64,000 nucleotides of DNA from Tridacna crocea (lineage: Eukaryota; Mollusca; Bivalvia; Cardiida; Cardiidae), in the NCBI GenBank assembly GCA_943736015.1, contig OX031058.1:23709001-23773000 (forward strand). Direction: 5' to 3'. The position numbers and the translations under genes are program-made. Positions 59,301 to 64,000 of this stretch are shown piece after piece. The notes under the pieces were generated by a model that was not told the DNA's origin, did not search any database, and worked only from the letters and a program-made list of their open reading frames with translations. The first letter of the stretch is position 1, and each line of letters starts with the position of its first letter.

Positions 59301-62300
59301 ATCGTATATGAAAACTGTTTTTCTTTTTTGCACAATGTTAACCAACGTTTCAAAAGCAGTTCTCATTATTTTAGCCACCTTTGATATGTCTTCTGCGAAT
59401 GTCTTCAGCTTTGACCTGCCTAATTTTTTGTTGTCAAGTTAAGCGTTAGCTCTTGAAATAAAATATTGGTGCTTGTCTTCAAAGACTACCTTCTGACCGC
59501 GAATGTCACCCGTCTTTCTATAAAACCATTACTTTGCGCGTGTGACAGGCTGAAAATCGCTTTGCGTAATCACATGTAATGTTTACTATCATTTTGACAA
59601 CGCTTTCCTTCTGTTTTCGAGCACTACCATTTATTACTACAAGAGCACAAGAATACTGATGTATTTTCAGCAAAAACCAATTTTCTTAACCTTATCAATT
59701 TGCTGCAAGTACCGGTATCTGAAGTTATGGAGAGACTTACGTTCTTGGAGAAGAAAATACCCGATATATACAACTCAAGTGCTAGCAACTATCTCAAGTT
59801 GTGTGTGAGACACAAGTAAGTTAATCTATACAGCCAATATTTCATATATTAAAAAGTCGTCAATTATTATGAGTCAGTGCTATTTAGTTTAATATAAGTT
59901 TCAAGCTGTCGGTACTTCTTTTAACGCTTTCTCAAACGACAAATTTTGGACTCTTCCAAACCGAAAGAGTTTGTAGACGACAATTTTAGATTTGGAGAAA
60001 ATGGAAAACGTTGTCAAAAAGGGTAGAAAACATTGTGGGAAAAGGAGAAATTGCTCGTTACGAGCAATTTCTCCTTTTCCCACAGTGTTTTCAAAAGACT
60101 TTTACTGCAGACACGTAAAAACAAGGGCTTGTTTGGGAAAGGGTTAAGGCAGCCGTTCTTACGTTCAAGAATAAGCGCTTTATTACAAAGAGAATATTTT
60201 GCGAACCCCGCTATATAATGAAAAGTAACAACTTTGTTAGTTGGCTAAACCGTCTGGTTTATGAGCGAAGAGATATCCCTTCTTCAAATGAAAGGGAGTT
60301 TATTCAAAGCAAAGATCAGTAGGAAGTAGTTATTAATCTATGAGAATGTTTAAATGGCATACCGTAGACGTTTTCTTTGAACGTTTTCAGATTTTTCCGG
60401 ATATTCTTCGACGTCATGATATTTGTGAACGCCTGGTTTATTGGGTTCGATATCGACGACGCCGATTGGTTCTTCTTGTCAATTTTTCTAATAGAAATTA
60501 TCCTCAAACTGTACGTTTATGGGCCAATGGAGTTCTTTCACCGATTCTGGAATATGTGAGATGCTTCTTCTAAAACACTTTTTTTTTCATTCTTGAATGG
60601 TATAAGTATCCACATATACTCTTATACTACATTTCCGTCGTATCATGTAAATGGACGACTTATTCTTCAGTAGATATACAACATTGAAGTTACACGTTAC
60701 ATGCACCGAAAAGAGTTTTGGCTATTTGCACGTTTTCATATGCAACCGTGAATTATGCAATTCTCTTCTTGTTACCGGACTTTTTTCCCACTTACATGGA
60801 AAAATCATTTGAATGACGTTTTTTTTTTTTCAGTTACATTGGAAAAAGTACTCTATTTCTTTCTCTTTTAAGTAAGAAAACTTTGAGAAGAAAAACACCA
60901 TGAAATTATTGACGCTGTAACATTTGAGCTAAGTACTGATAGAAAATGCTCAACAGTTGATCAAGAAATCATTTCAGGTATATTCAGTGAATGCTTAAAT
61001 TTTCAATGATTTTCTGTTAAGATACACATCATTTTTATTTTTTTTTAATTATAATTTGATGAAAAACATTTTAGTAATAAGGGCACATGTGATGTGAATC
61101 TATTTCATCATTACCCCAATTTTTATCATTTGTAGATTTGATTTCTTTGTGATCATCGGAGCATTCATAGCGACTGCGTTTGAGGCAGCCGAAGGAGACG
61201 GTAATTTTACTTTATGAAGTTTTATATACATACATACATACATACATATATCTTTATTGCGTTGAATATCTACATATTCATAGCATTATGATTAATACAA
61301 AATATGATACACAAAGTATATGCATGTATGTTATTGCGGACTGAGGATATTGCACTTGGTCCTGAATCTACATTAGCTAATACTTTTTGGATGTCATTGT
61401 CAGTAAAATTTAAAAGGCGTAAGTTTGCAATACTTTGATCTCTGTATACAGATCGAATCCATTCCCCAGTGCTATAAAGGTTCAATATTTTAAGAAAATA
61501 ATGTATTATATTTCATGTGTCTATTTTAAGAAATTACGTCATGTAAGATGGGGGCGGGGGTATTCTCGTATTTCCCCGTCACAGGGAATATTTTCCTCCT
61601 GTCGAAAATCTGGTTAATTAACTTGAGACCACTAGTTTTAAAAGTAGCATTCGTTGACAAAATAATCAGAGGAATTTATTTCATCAGCTTGTGGTTAATA
61701 TTGGGAAATATTTGCCTCAAAAGGAAACGTCCGCGAAAATAATTCTTGCCTTACGCCATCGTTATTTTCGCATACCTTTCCCTATTTCCCTTATTCGGCA
61801 AATATTTCCCCATATTAACCACAAACTGATGAAATAAACTCTATATTATGCTCGAGTTATTCATTTACTTGCCCAATCATTCTGACGGTCATGCCCGGTT
61901 CATGGAAGAACTTTCTCACAAGATTCGATTAGTGTTAAATAATTCTGGATTATTCTCTTACTCTAAATGAAAAAATGCATGAAGGATAATTGAATTAGTC
62001 GACGGTACCAAAAAAGCGGATTAGAGAAAAAATGTGATAATCCTCTGTTGGTAGGTTCTCAATTTAGCGTGTTGACAGAGCAACCGTGCAAAAGGTTTAC
62101 TCCCACTGAAGTCGATTAGAAAACCATGTTTTACGGCGTGCAGCTCTTCGAAATGATTGTCAGGCATGCTTAACCCATTACCACACGAGAAAAATTTAGA
62201 CTAGTCCAAATTGAAAGCATTTGCAGACGACAAAATAAAAGTGAATGAAAAATTGAAATTTGTTCTGGGAAGGGTAGAAAACACTGTGGGAAAAGGAGAA

Positions 62301-64000
62301 AATGCTGGTTACCAGCATTTTCTCCTTTTCCCACAGTGTTTTCAAAAGGCTTCTTTCTCAGGGGCGTCAAAAGTAGGGATTGTGTGGTAATGGGTTAACT
62401 GAATTTATTTATTGTGATACAGTTACTGAATATAAGCGTAACGTTACTTTTGCATATTTCCACATTCATTTCAGGTAACATTGAACTGAGTACGCTGGAC
62501 GTTCTGCTTATCCTCAGGGTGCTGAGGTTGATAAAATTCTTTGGAAGCATCAACAGGTAAACGTACATGTAGATTTATGTATAATAGATGTCACAGCAAT
62601 AAAATCTTTCGCTTTTGCTATGGTTATATGATATATAAACTTTGTTTTATAAACTATAAGGTGCAAGCGAATTGTTGATAAGAATGCACAATACCGTAGT
62701 TTTTCTCTTTGGCATATTGTTCCAGAATGACGTCTACAGCTGTCTTCCTATTTTAAAGTACTACATTAATATCAACAGAACTATGTTATAAATATGGTAT
62801 TTTTTTTCTTACATGTTTTGCCAAGCTTGTGTATTTCTAATATATCTATTTTTTTCGTACCATTTATCAGTTCAATAAAAGTGCCCTTTGTCAAAAGTGT
62901 GATGTATCTTTGAAAAACCACGATTTAGTAGAAAAAAGACACACTTCGAGTAAGAGCGGAACAGAAACATATAACTATATTTTCTTCTGATAAATGTTAC
63001 CGTCGCAAGTCGGTGTAAAATGAAGATATTCATGTTTGTGTGTGTTTTGAACAAATTTTCAGATTCAAAGTGATACTGATGACAATAGTTAATATTATAC
63101 CTTCTATCGTCACGTATGGCGGAGTAATGTTTGTAAGTATACCACAGCATAAATTAGACTATCAAAACGACAGTGATCATAAAGCAAAGTGAATGTTTTC
63201 AGTCACTATTAATTTGAATTTTATTTCCGTATTGTTCCCATAATATCTAGATCTACATAAATCCTCGAGACCAACAAAAGTTGTCCATTTATTTGATCTT
63301 TAACTTATAATCCAGATTCAAATAGGGGAGACACGTTAACTACAAGATTTATCTTTTTTCTTGCGGCATTCTAAACATTTACAAATATGACTTGACCCAC
63401 AAAGCAACTTTAGGTGGCCTGATATACAACAGCAGTATCTCCAGCCCTGTCATAAACAAAATAAAAGCCATCGATGCTTGATATCATACGAAATTCTTTA
63501 ACGGGGGTCATTTTCTCATTTCTGATTAATTTGAAAAAAAAAAAACAGATGATAAATCATAAATTTATATTTATCTGTTCACATTCTTTGTGACTCCCCT
63601 TGTTATACACTTATTTACATCTCACGACATATATTACAGGTTATGTATTACCTATTCGCAATAATTGGCATGGAAATGTTTCACGGTCAGATTAACTACT
63701 ATGGAGCTGCAACCTACAACACGTCTGATCCTAAACAGATGTTCTGTGGAACGAGTAAACTGAACGGGACGTGGTTCTACCAATTTCATTACTGCAACAA
63801 TAATTTTAACGATATCAGGAACTCATTTGTAGTACTGTTTGAGCTAACTGTCGTTAACCAGTGGCATGATATCCTTTTTTACAGTCGTATATCTTTTAAT
63901 TTCATACATATTGTAATTCATTTCATTCAAAATTATCCGTCACCATGTGTCTTTGCCAAGAAACGGAGTTCGTGGAGTTATGATTCGGCTATTTTCATGG
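43968..64000 (+). CDS. TPCN3: Two-pore cation channel, TPC3-like (15 spliced exons, gene continues past right edge)
   Basis: Two-domain (2 x 6TM) voltage-gated-like cation channel of endolysosomal or plasma membranes. Seen: 15 in-phase exons give about 714 residues. Residues 1-127 are an acidic, hydrophilic N-terminus. Domain I has S1 near 167-183, S2 196-218, S3 230-250, basic S4 261-282, S5 295-315, filter TTANNPDVM at 345-353 and S6 362-390. The linker has a degenerate EF-hand-like DAEGSGTI near 454. Domain II has S1 512-530, S2 536-555, S3 566-584, S4 595-615 with R/R/K at three-residue spacing, S5 630-653, a pore turret with sequons at N665 and N680, and filter II VVNQW at 709-713. TPC1 and TPC2 have VNNW there; the Gln and the TYGGV...YYLFAIIGMEMF segment fit TPC3 best as I recall it. 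Family certain, subtype less so. Usual length is 750-850 residues, so only the end is missing. Confidence 0.93.
44362..44990 (+). repeat. Irregular minisatellite in TPC intron 1
   Basis: Repeated GGTTTTGTACACAATGACCGG-type words, and a larger direct repeat of about 183 bp (TGAGGACGCAACTTATTATT at 44637, TGAGGACTCAAGTTATTATT at 44820). Confidence 0.75.
45011..45204. mobile_element. Fold-back MITE with GGGTCCGTATTCACCA ends
   Basis: Nearly the entire 194 bp is palindromic: GGGTCCGTATTCACCA, TTAAGAACATTCTTAG and GTGAAAGTAACAGAACTTCTG each recur inverted; centre TTAACCATTTAGTTTAG at about 45107. Confidence 0.9.
45505..45741 (+). repeat. TTAA family A, diverged
   Basis: CTTTCCCAAACGACAATTTTT to CTGTGTGGTAACTTGTCAA; core shortened (GGAGAAATGCTGGTCTCC). 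Confidence 0.75.
45742..45968 (-). repeat. TTAA family A, diverged
   Basis: CTGTTTACCACAAAAATCCGT to CATATTGTTAAGAG; core AAATACTGGTAGACAGCATTT. Adjacent to and inverted against the previous copy. Confidence 0.75.
46000..46235 (+). mobile_element. Repeat family E, copy
   Basis: GTCCGCAACGCGCAAAAAGG, CGTCTCAGATCAGCCTGCAC, TGTGCGGACTGCACAGGCTG and GCAAATGTCCGAATGCCCC. Confidence 0.8.
46754..46982 (-). repeat. TTAA family A, full-length (229 bp)
   Basis: TTAACCCTTTGCCACACAAT to TTGTCGCTTGATAAAGGATTAA; core GAGAATGCTGGTAAGCAGCAT. Confidence 0.9.
47212..47342. repeat. Compound microsatellite
   Basis: (ATTC)n, then (GA)n at 47234-47254, CAGACAGA-type units to about 47315, then (GATA)n to 47342, in TPC intron 1. 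Confidence 0.9.
47616..47844 (+). repeat. TTAA family A, full-length (229 bp)
   Basis: TTAACTCTTTACCACACGAC to TTATGTGGTAATGGGTTAA, with core GGAGAAAATGCTGGTTACCA and inverse. Confidence 0.92.
47945..48177 (-). repeat. TTAA family A, diverged
   Basis: AAATAACCCTTTTACCAAGCA to TTGTCGTAAGGTAATGATTTTAA; core GATAAAATGCTGATGACCAAC. Confidence 0.8.
48335..48760 (+). mobile_element. Repeat family E, split by a TTAA family B element
   Basis: GGCCCGCAACACTCGAAAAT, TCGGATCAGCCTGCGCACTC and AAGTTCACTGTGGGATAAAAT up to the insertion, then TGTAATCGTAAAGTGCCGTTT after it. Confidence 0.8.
48480..48703 (+). repeat. TTAA family B, full-length, inserted in repeat E
   Basis: TTAACCCTTTACTCCATAGA to TGGAGTAAAGGGTTAA; core AATTGCTCTTGACGAGCAATT inside AAAAGGTGA/TCACCTTTT. 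Confidence 0.92.
48836..48916. repeat. Hairpin repeat with GTCAGCCTGCGC core, copy 2
   Basis: Opens ACCAAGAACAAAGATTCGATG; GGTCAGCCTGCGCAGCCTGT pairs with ACACAGGCTGACC. Confidence 0.7.
49028..49303 (+). mobile_element. Repeat family E, copy
   Basis: ATGGCCTGCATCAAACGCAAA, CTCGGATCAGCCTGCATGGT, AAGTCTACTGTAGAACAAAAT and CAGGCTGATCCAAGAGGACA. Unbroken reference for the two interrupted copies. Ends 36 bp before TPC exon 2. Confidence 0.82.
49339..49421 (+). CDS. TPCN3: TPC coding exon 2
   Basis: 83 bp, acceptor CTTTCAG, donor GTAAAA. Contains LAETLIKDAESGRNFLYKTE, equivalent to the pre-S1 cytosolic helix seen in TPC2 (VVFIEDAIQYRSI). Confidence 0.9.
49599..49634 (+). repeat. Poly-G tract
   Basis: Runs of about 19 and 11 G split by GC, 180 bp into TPC intron 2. 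Length may be an assembly estimate. Confidence 0.9.
49640..50748. other. TPC intron 2, mostly without recognised features
   Basis: A block at 50220-50560 repeats GTCGGAGTTCTATT at its ends and includes CCAAATATGGCTAGAGCACG; probably an unnamed repeat. The rest is AT-rich unique-looking sequence. Confidence 0.4.
50749..50869 (+). CDS. TPCN3: TPC coding exon 3 (domain I S1)
   Basis: 121 bp, acceptor ATTTCAG, donor GTACGC. RLYIWYHRWYFRWMLYLFIL and LCLAFMEKP match the S1 helix and its E-x-P end in TPCs. Confidence 0.93.
50938..51160 (+). repeat. TTAA family A, right end diverged
   Basis: TTAACTCTTTAGCAAACAAC; core AAATGCTGGTTACCAGCATTT; end CATTTTGTGCTGTAGAAC. Confidence 0.85.
51568..51990. mobile_element. 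TIR element with ATCTTCGC..GCCAAGG ends
   Basis: TTGAACACCCATCTTCGCAAG and CCAAGG at the left; CCTTGGCTCGCGAAGATGTT and GAACAC inverted at the right (TIR about 45 bp). About 420 bp, non-coding, ending 105 bp before TPC exon 4. Confidence 0.8.
52095..52223 (+). CDS. TPCN3: TPC coding exon 4 (domain I S2-S3)
   Basis: 129 bp, phase 0 at both ends, acceptor ATTTCAG, donor GTAAGG. Contains LLEAICLGFFIARVIHLSYF (S2) and RDTKNIIVIGLIA (start of S3). Confidence 0.92.
52262..52340. repeat. Hairpin repeat, copy 3
   Basis: ATCGACTCAGTTCAGCCTTTG pairs with GCATAACTGAGTCGAA. Same layout as the GTCAGCCTGCGC hairpins. Confidence 0.65.
52495..52965 (+). mobile_element. Repeat family E, split by a palindromic element
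   Basis: GCCTGCAACAGGCCAAAAGG, CTCGGATCAGCCTGCGCAAT and AAGTCTACTGTAGTACAAAAT up to 52692; resumes CTGGCTGATCCGAGGCGACA. Confidence 0.8.
52692..52909. mobile_element. Palindromic GACCCCC element with internal tandem repeats
   Basis: Ends TGTAACGTTGTAAAGTGACC and its perfect inverse. Inside, units AATATGGACCCCCCGGTCAT alternate with ATTATTTTATAAAG, about 33 bp period. Entire 218 bp is close to self-complementary. Confidence 0.88.
53339..53461 (+). CDS. TPCN3: TPC coding exon 5 (domain I S3-S4)
   Basis: 123 bp, phase 0 at both ends, acceptor TTACAG, donor GTAATA. Contains VRWSRPLRALYIINFSDGRQ, the S4 segment with regularly spaced arginines. Confidence 0.93.
53527..53756 (-). repeat. TTAA family A, full-length (230 bp)
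   Basis: TTAACCCAATACCAAACAAT to CGTTTGGTAATAAATTAA; core GAGAAGATGCTGGTAACCAG. Confidence 0.92.
53826..54105 (-). mobile_element. Repeat family E, copy
   Basis: CTCGGATCAGCCTGCGATGT, ACTTTACGACTACATGCGAT, TACTGTGCAGGCTGATGCGG and GCGTGTTTTAGGCCA. Confidence 0.75.
54391..54445 (+). pseudogene. Relic duplicate of TPC exon 6
   Basis: AGAAACAGTTGCCGAAGTGT then ACCGGAAATAACTAATGTG aligns with 54495-54545 in exon 6. In the same frame it reads RNSCRSVPEITNVLLFT versus RNIRRTVPEITNVLVLF. Homology stops before S5 is complete and no donor follows. Confidence 0.7.
54482..54600 (+). CDS. TPCN3: TPC coding exon 6 (domain I S4-S5)
   Basis: 119 bp, acceptor TTTGTAG, donor GTAAAT. Contains IRRAFRNIRRTVPEITNV and a hydrophobic S5. 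An in-frame but truncated relative lies about 80 bp upstream at 54391-54445. Confidence 0.93.
54680..54907 (+). repeat. TTAA family C, full-length (228 bp)
   Basis: TTAACCCTTTCCCAAACGAA to GGCTTGTTTGGGAAAGGGTTAA; core AATTGCTCGTTACGAGCAATT inside GGGAAAAGGAGA/TCTCCTTTTCCC. Confidence 0.93.
55525..55754 (+). repeat. TTAA family B/C mosaic, full-length (230 bp)
   Basis: B-type end TTAACCCTTTACTCCATAGA, C-type core GGAGAAATTGCTCGTAACGA and its inverse, and a third kind of right arm ending CAGGCAAAGGGTTAA. Confidence 0.9.
55960..56061 (+). CDS. TPCN3: TPC coding exon 7 (domain I pore filter)
   Basis: 102 bp, acceptor TTCCAG, donor GTAAGT. YFTNYLDSFWDLYVLVTTAN followed by NPDV is the first pore helix and filter, virtually the TPC2 motif. 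Confidence 0.96.
56363..56832. mobile_element. Fold-back element, copy 2
   Basis: Same hairpin as 25352-25498 (GATCGAAATTTAGGCCTATTT...GTGGCGCAGCCAC) and same tail to CCGGAAAGCATGAAATAA; this copy has an added GCTCAACCCAGTACTTAGGC. Confidence 0.85.
56972..57098 (+). CDS. TPCN3: TPC coding exon 8 (domain I S6)
   Basis: 127 bp, acceptor TTTTAAG, donor GTAGGC. MPAYDYSKWFAIFFFIYLI and VLAAIYNTYRKNLK give S6 and its cytosolic end. The next intron contains the 42/50 bp minisatellite. Confidence 0.93.
57158..57250 (-). repeat. TTAA family A, fragment
   Basis: GTTTTAACGACCCTGAGGGAG, GGAGAAGGAGAAAATGCCAGT; cut at the core. Confidence 0.6.
57270..57871. repeat. Minisatellite with 42 and 50 bp units in higher-order arrangement
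   Basis: Units start CGAGGAACTCATTATTGCCG. The 42 bp type ends TTTGGATTGCACGTCC; the 50 bp type inserts a CGCAAGTTTG-like segment. From 57319 the order is 42-50, 42-50, then 42-42-42-50 twice (57503-57678 and 57679-57854, 176 bp each). In TPC intron 8. Confidence 0.95.
58298..58517 (+). mobile_element. tRNA-derived SINE
   Basis: Head with A-box-like GGGTTAGTGGTAAGG and B box GGTTCGATCC (58348-58357), a tRNA-unrelated body, and tail ATCAATCAATCAATCAC. Pol III promoter spacing fits a tRNA head. In TPC intron 8, about 105 bp before exon 9. Confidence 0.8.
58622..58823 (+). CDS. TPCN3: TPC coding exon 9 (inter-domain linker, EF-hand-like)
   Basis: 202 bp, acceptor TTGACAG, donor GTATGA. Basic helix KRKKLRQAFQILK, then LLMTVLDAEGSGTI, which resembles an EF-hand loop with some ligands missing, as in animal TPCs. 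Confidence 0.9.
58824..59670. other. TPC intron 9
   Basis: Mostly without recognised features. A TTAA-family right-end fragment (GTCTTCTGCGAATGTCTTCAG, TTTTTTGTTGTCAAGTTAAG) lies at 59335-59445. Confidence 0.45.
59671..59815 (+). CDS. TPCN3: TPC coding exon 10 (linker)
   Basis: 145 bp, acceptor TTTTCAG, donor GTAAGT. Contains INLLQVPVSEVMERLTFLEK and YLKLCVRHK. Weakly conserved; supported by phase and position. Confidence 0.85.
59921..60147 (+). repeat. TTAA family C, full-length (227 bp)
   Basis: TTAACGCTTTCTCAAACGAC to GGCTTGTTTGGGAAAGGGTTAA; core identical to the 54680 copy. Confidence 0.92.
60391..60555 (+). CDS. TPCN3: TPC coding exon 11 (domain II S1-S2)
   Basis: 165 bp, acceptor GTTTTCAG, donor GTGAGA. 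Contains IFFDVMIFVNAWFIGF and LSIFLIEIILKLYVYGPMEF, matching the ELFLKVAGLGPVEY region of TPC1. Confidence 0.94.
61136..61200 (+). CDS. TPCN3: TPC coding exon 12 (domain II S3)
   Basis: 65 bp, acceptor TTTGTAG, donor GTAATT. Contains FDFFVIIGAFIATAFEAAEG, the S3 helix after the conserved W-N-x-F-D. Confidence 0.93.
61222..61248. repeat. (ATAC)n microsatellite
   Basis: About six ATAC units in TPC intron 12. Confidence 0.9.
61672..61845. mobile_element. Fold-back repeat
   Basis: GAATTTATTTCATCAGCTTG and GGTTAATATTGGGAAATATT recur inverted at 61795-61845; the loop holds CGTCCGCGAAAATAATTC. In TPC intron 12. Confidence 0.82.
62170..62398 (+). repeat. TTAA family A, intact type copy (229 bp)
   Basis: Perfect TTAACCCATTACCACAC inverted ends and core GGAGAAAATGCTGGTTACCA with inverse. 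Ends 76 bp before TPC exon 13, the voltage-sensor exon. Confidence 0.94.
62475..62556 (+). CDS. TPCN3: TPC coding exon 13 (domain II S4 voltage sensor)
   Basis: 82 bp, acceptor TTTCAG, donor GTAAAC. Contains LDVLLILRVLRLIKFFGSIN with charges at R, R and K every third residue, suggesting a working voltage sensor. Confidence 0.95.
63063..63132 (+). CDS. TPCN3: TPC coding exon 14 (domain II S4-S5)
   Basis: 70 bp, acceptor TTTTCAG, donor GTAAGT. Contains FKVILMTIVNIIPSIVTYGG. Confidence 0.94.
63640..63868 (+). CDS. TPCN3: TPC coding exon 15 (domain II S5, turret, filter II)
   Basis: Acceptor TTACAG before 63640. Contains MYYLFAIIGMEMFHG, two N-glycosylation sequons (NTS, NGT) in the luminal loop, YCNNNFNDIRNSFVVLFEL and TVVNQWH. 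It is taken to end at G 63868, directly before ATATCCTTTT, a U12-type 5' splice site; the frame stays open beyond it. Confidence 0.88.
63869..63878 (+). other. Putative U12-type AT-AC 5' splice site
   Basis: ATATCCTTTT directly follows CAT-G at the end of the conserved VVNQWH segment, where family sequence stops. This matches the minor-spliceosome AT-AC donor consensus ATATCCTT; no GT donor fits here. The matching 3' end lies either near the right edge or beyond it. Confidence 0.7.

Noticed and set aside
63942..64000. Next TPC exon after the AT-AC donor, starting CATGTGTCTTTGCC
   Set aside because: Would give a 73 bp intron ending in AC and a weakly plausible S6 start, but no clear U12 branch site and poor alignment; left unannotated.

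Overview
This is an AT-rich, intron-rich animal nuclear window with no prokaryotic signals. Two spliced genes lie head to head, and nearly everything between their exons is short non-autonomous repeats. The repeat types (TTAA-flanked fold-back elements, a tRNA-derived SINE with an (ATCA)n tail, composite arrays ending in inverted GCTCCCC or GCTCACCTGAG motifs, and an element carrying a TCGGATCAGCCTG core) suggest a bivalve mollusc. That placement is inference; no species-specific marker was seen.

Left gene (minus strand, 33861 down to the left edge): 17 coding exons, all in phase and with GT-AG ends, encode the N-terminal ~722 residues of the Ral GTPase-activating protein catalytic alpha subunit (RALGAPA1/2). 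The C-terminal GAP domain lies outside the window. Right gene (plus strand, 43968 to the right edge): 15 coding exons encode ~714 residues of a two-pore cation channel, most like the TPC3 subtype. It is almost complete and breaks off just after the second selectivity filter, at what looks like a U12-type AT-AC intron. Both products act in the endolysosomal and small-GTPase field, but nothing in the sequence shows that they work together.

Layout: 1-33.9 kb holds RALGAPA exons and introns filled with TTAA elements, two large composite arrays (18.2-19.5 and 20.9-22.4 kb), a dead mariner transposase (23.5-24.1 kb) and several long inverted repeats. 33.9-43.9 kb is intergenic. It holds a ~2 kb segment present twice in direct orientation, part of it a third time inverted, and each 2 kb copy carries a fragment that looks like a tRNA 2'-phosphotransferase (TRPT1/KptA). 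44-64 kb holds the channel gene, with intronic minisatellites, fold-back elements and more TTAA elements.

The dominant unexplained structure is one superfamily of ~220-230 bp palindromic elements (here called the TTAA family, subfamilies A, B and C), with some 40 complete or broken copies, about a seventh of the window. All share TTAA-containing inverted ends and a near-perfect central hairpin, while the arms between differ. Two copies sit inside another repeat in a way that supports TTAA target duplication, one inverted pair brackets a RALGAPA coding exon with about 20 bp to spare on each side, and one ends 40 bp upstream of the channel start codon. Exon coordinates were derived by hand from splice signals, phase and remembered family alignments; no database search was possible.
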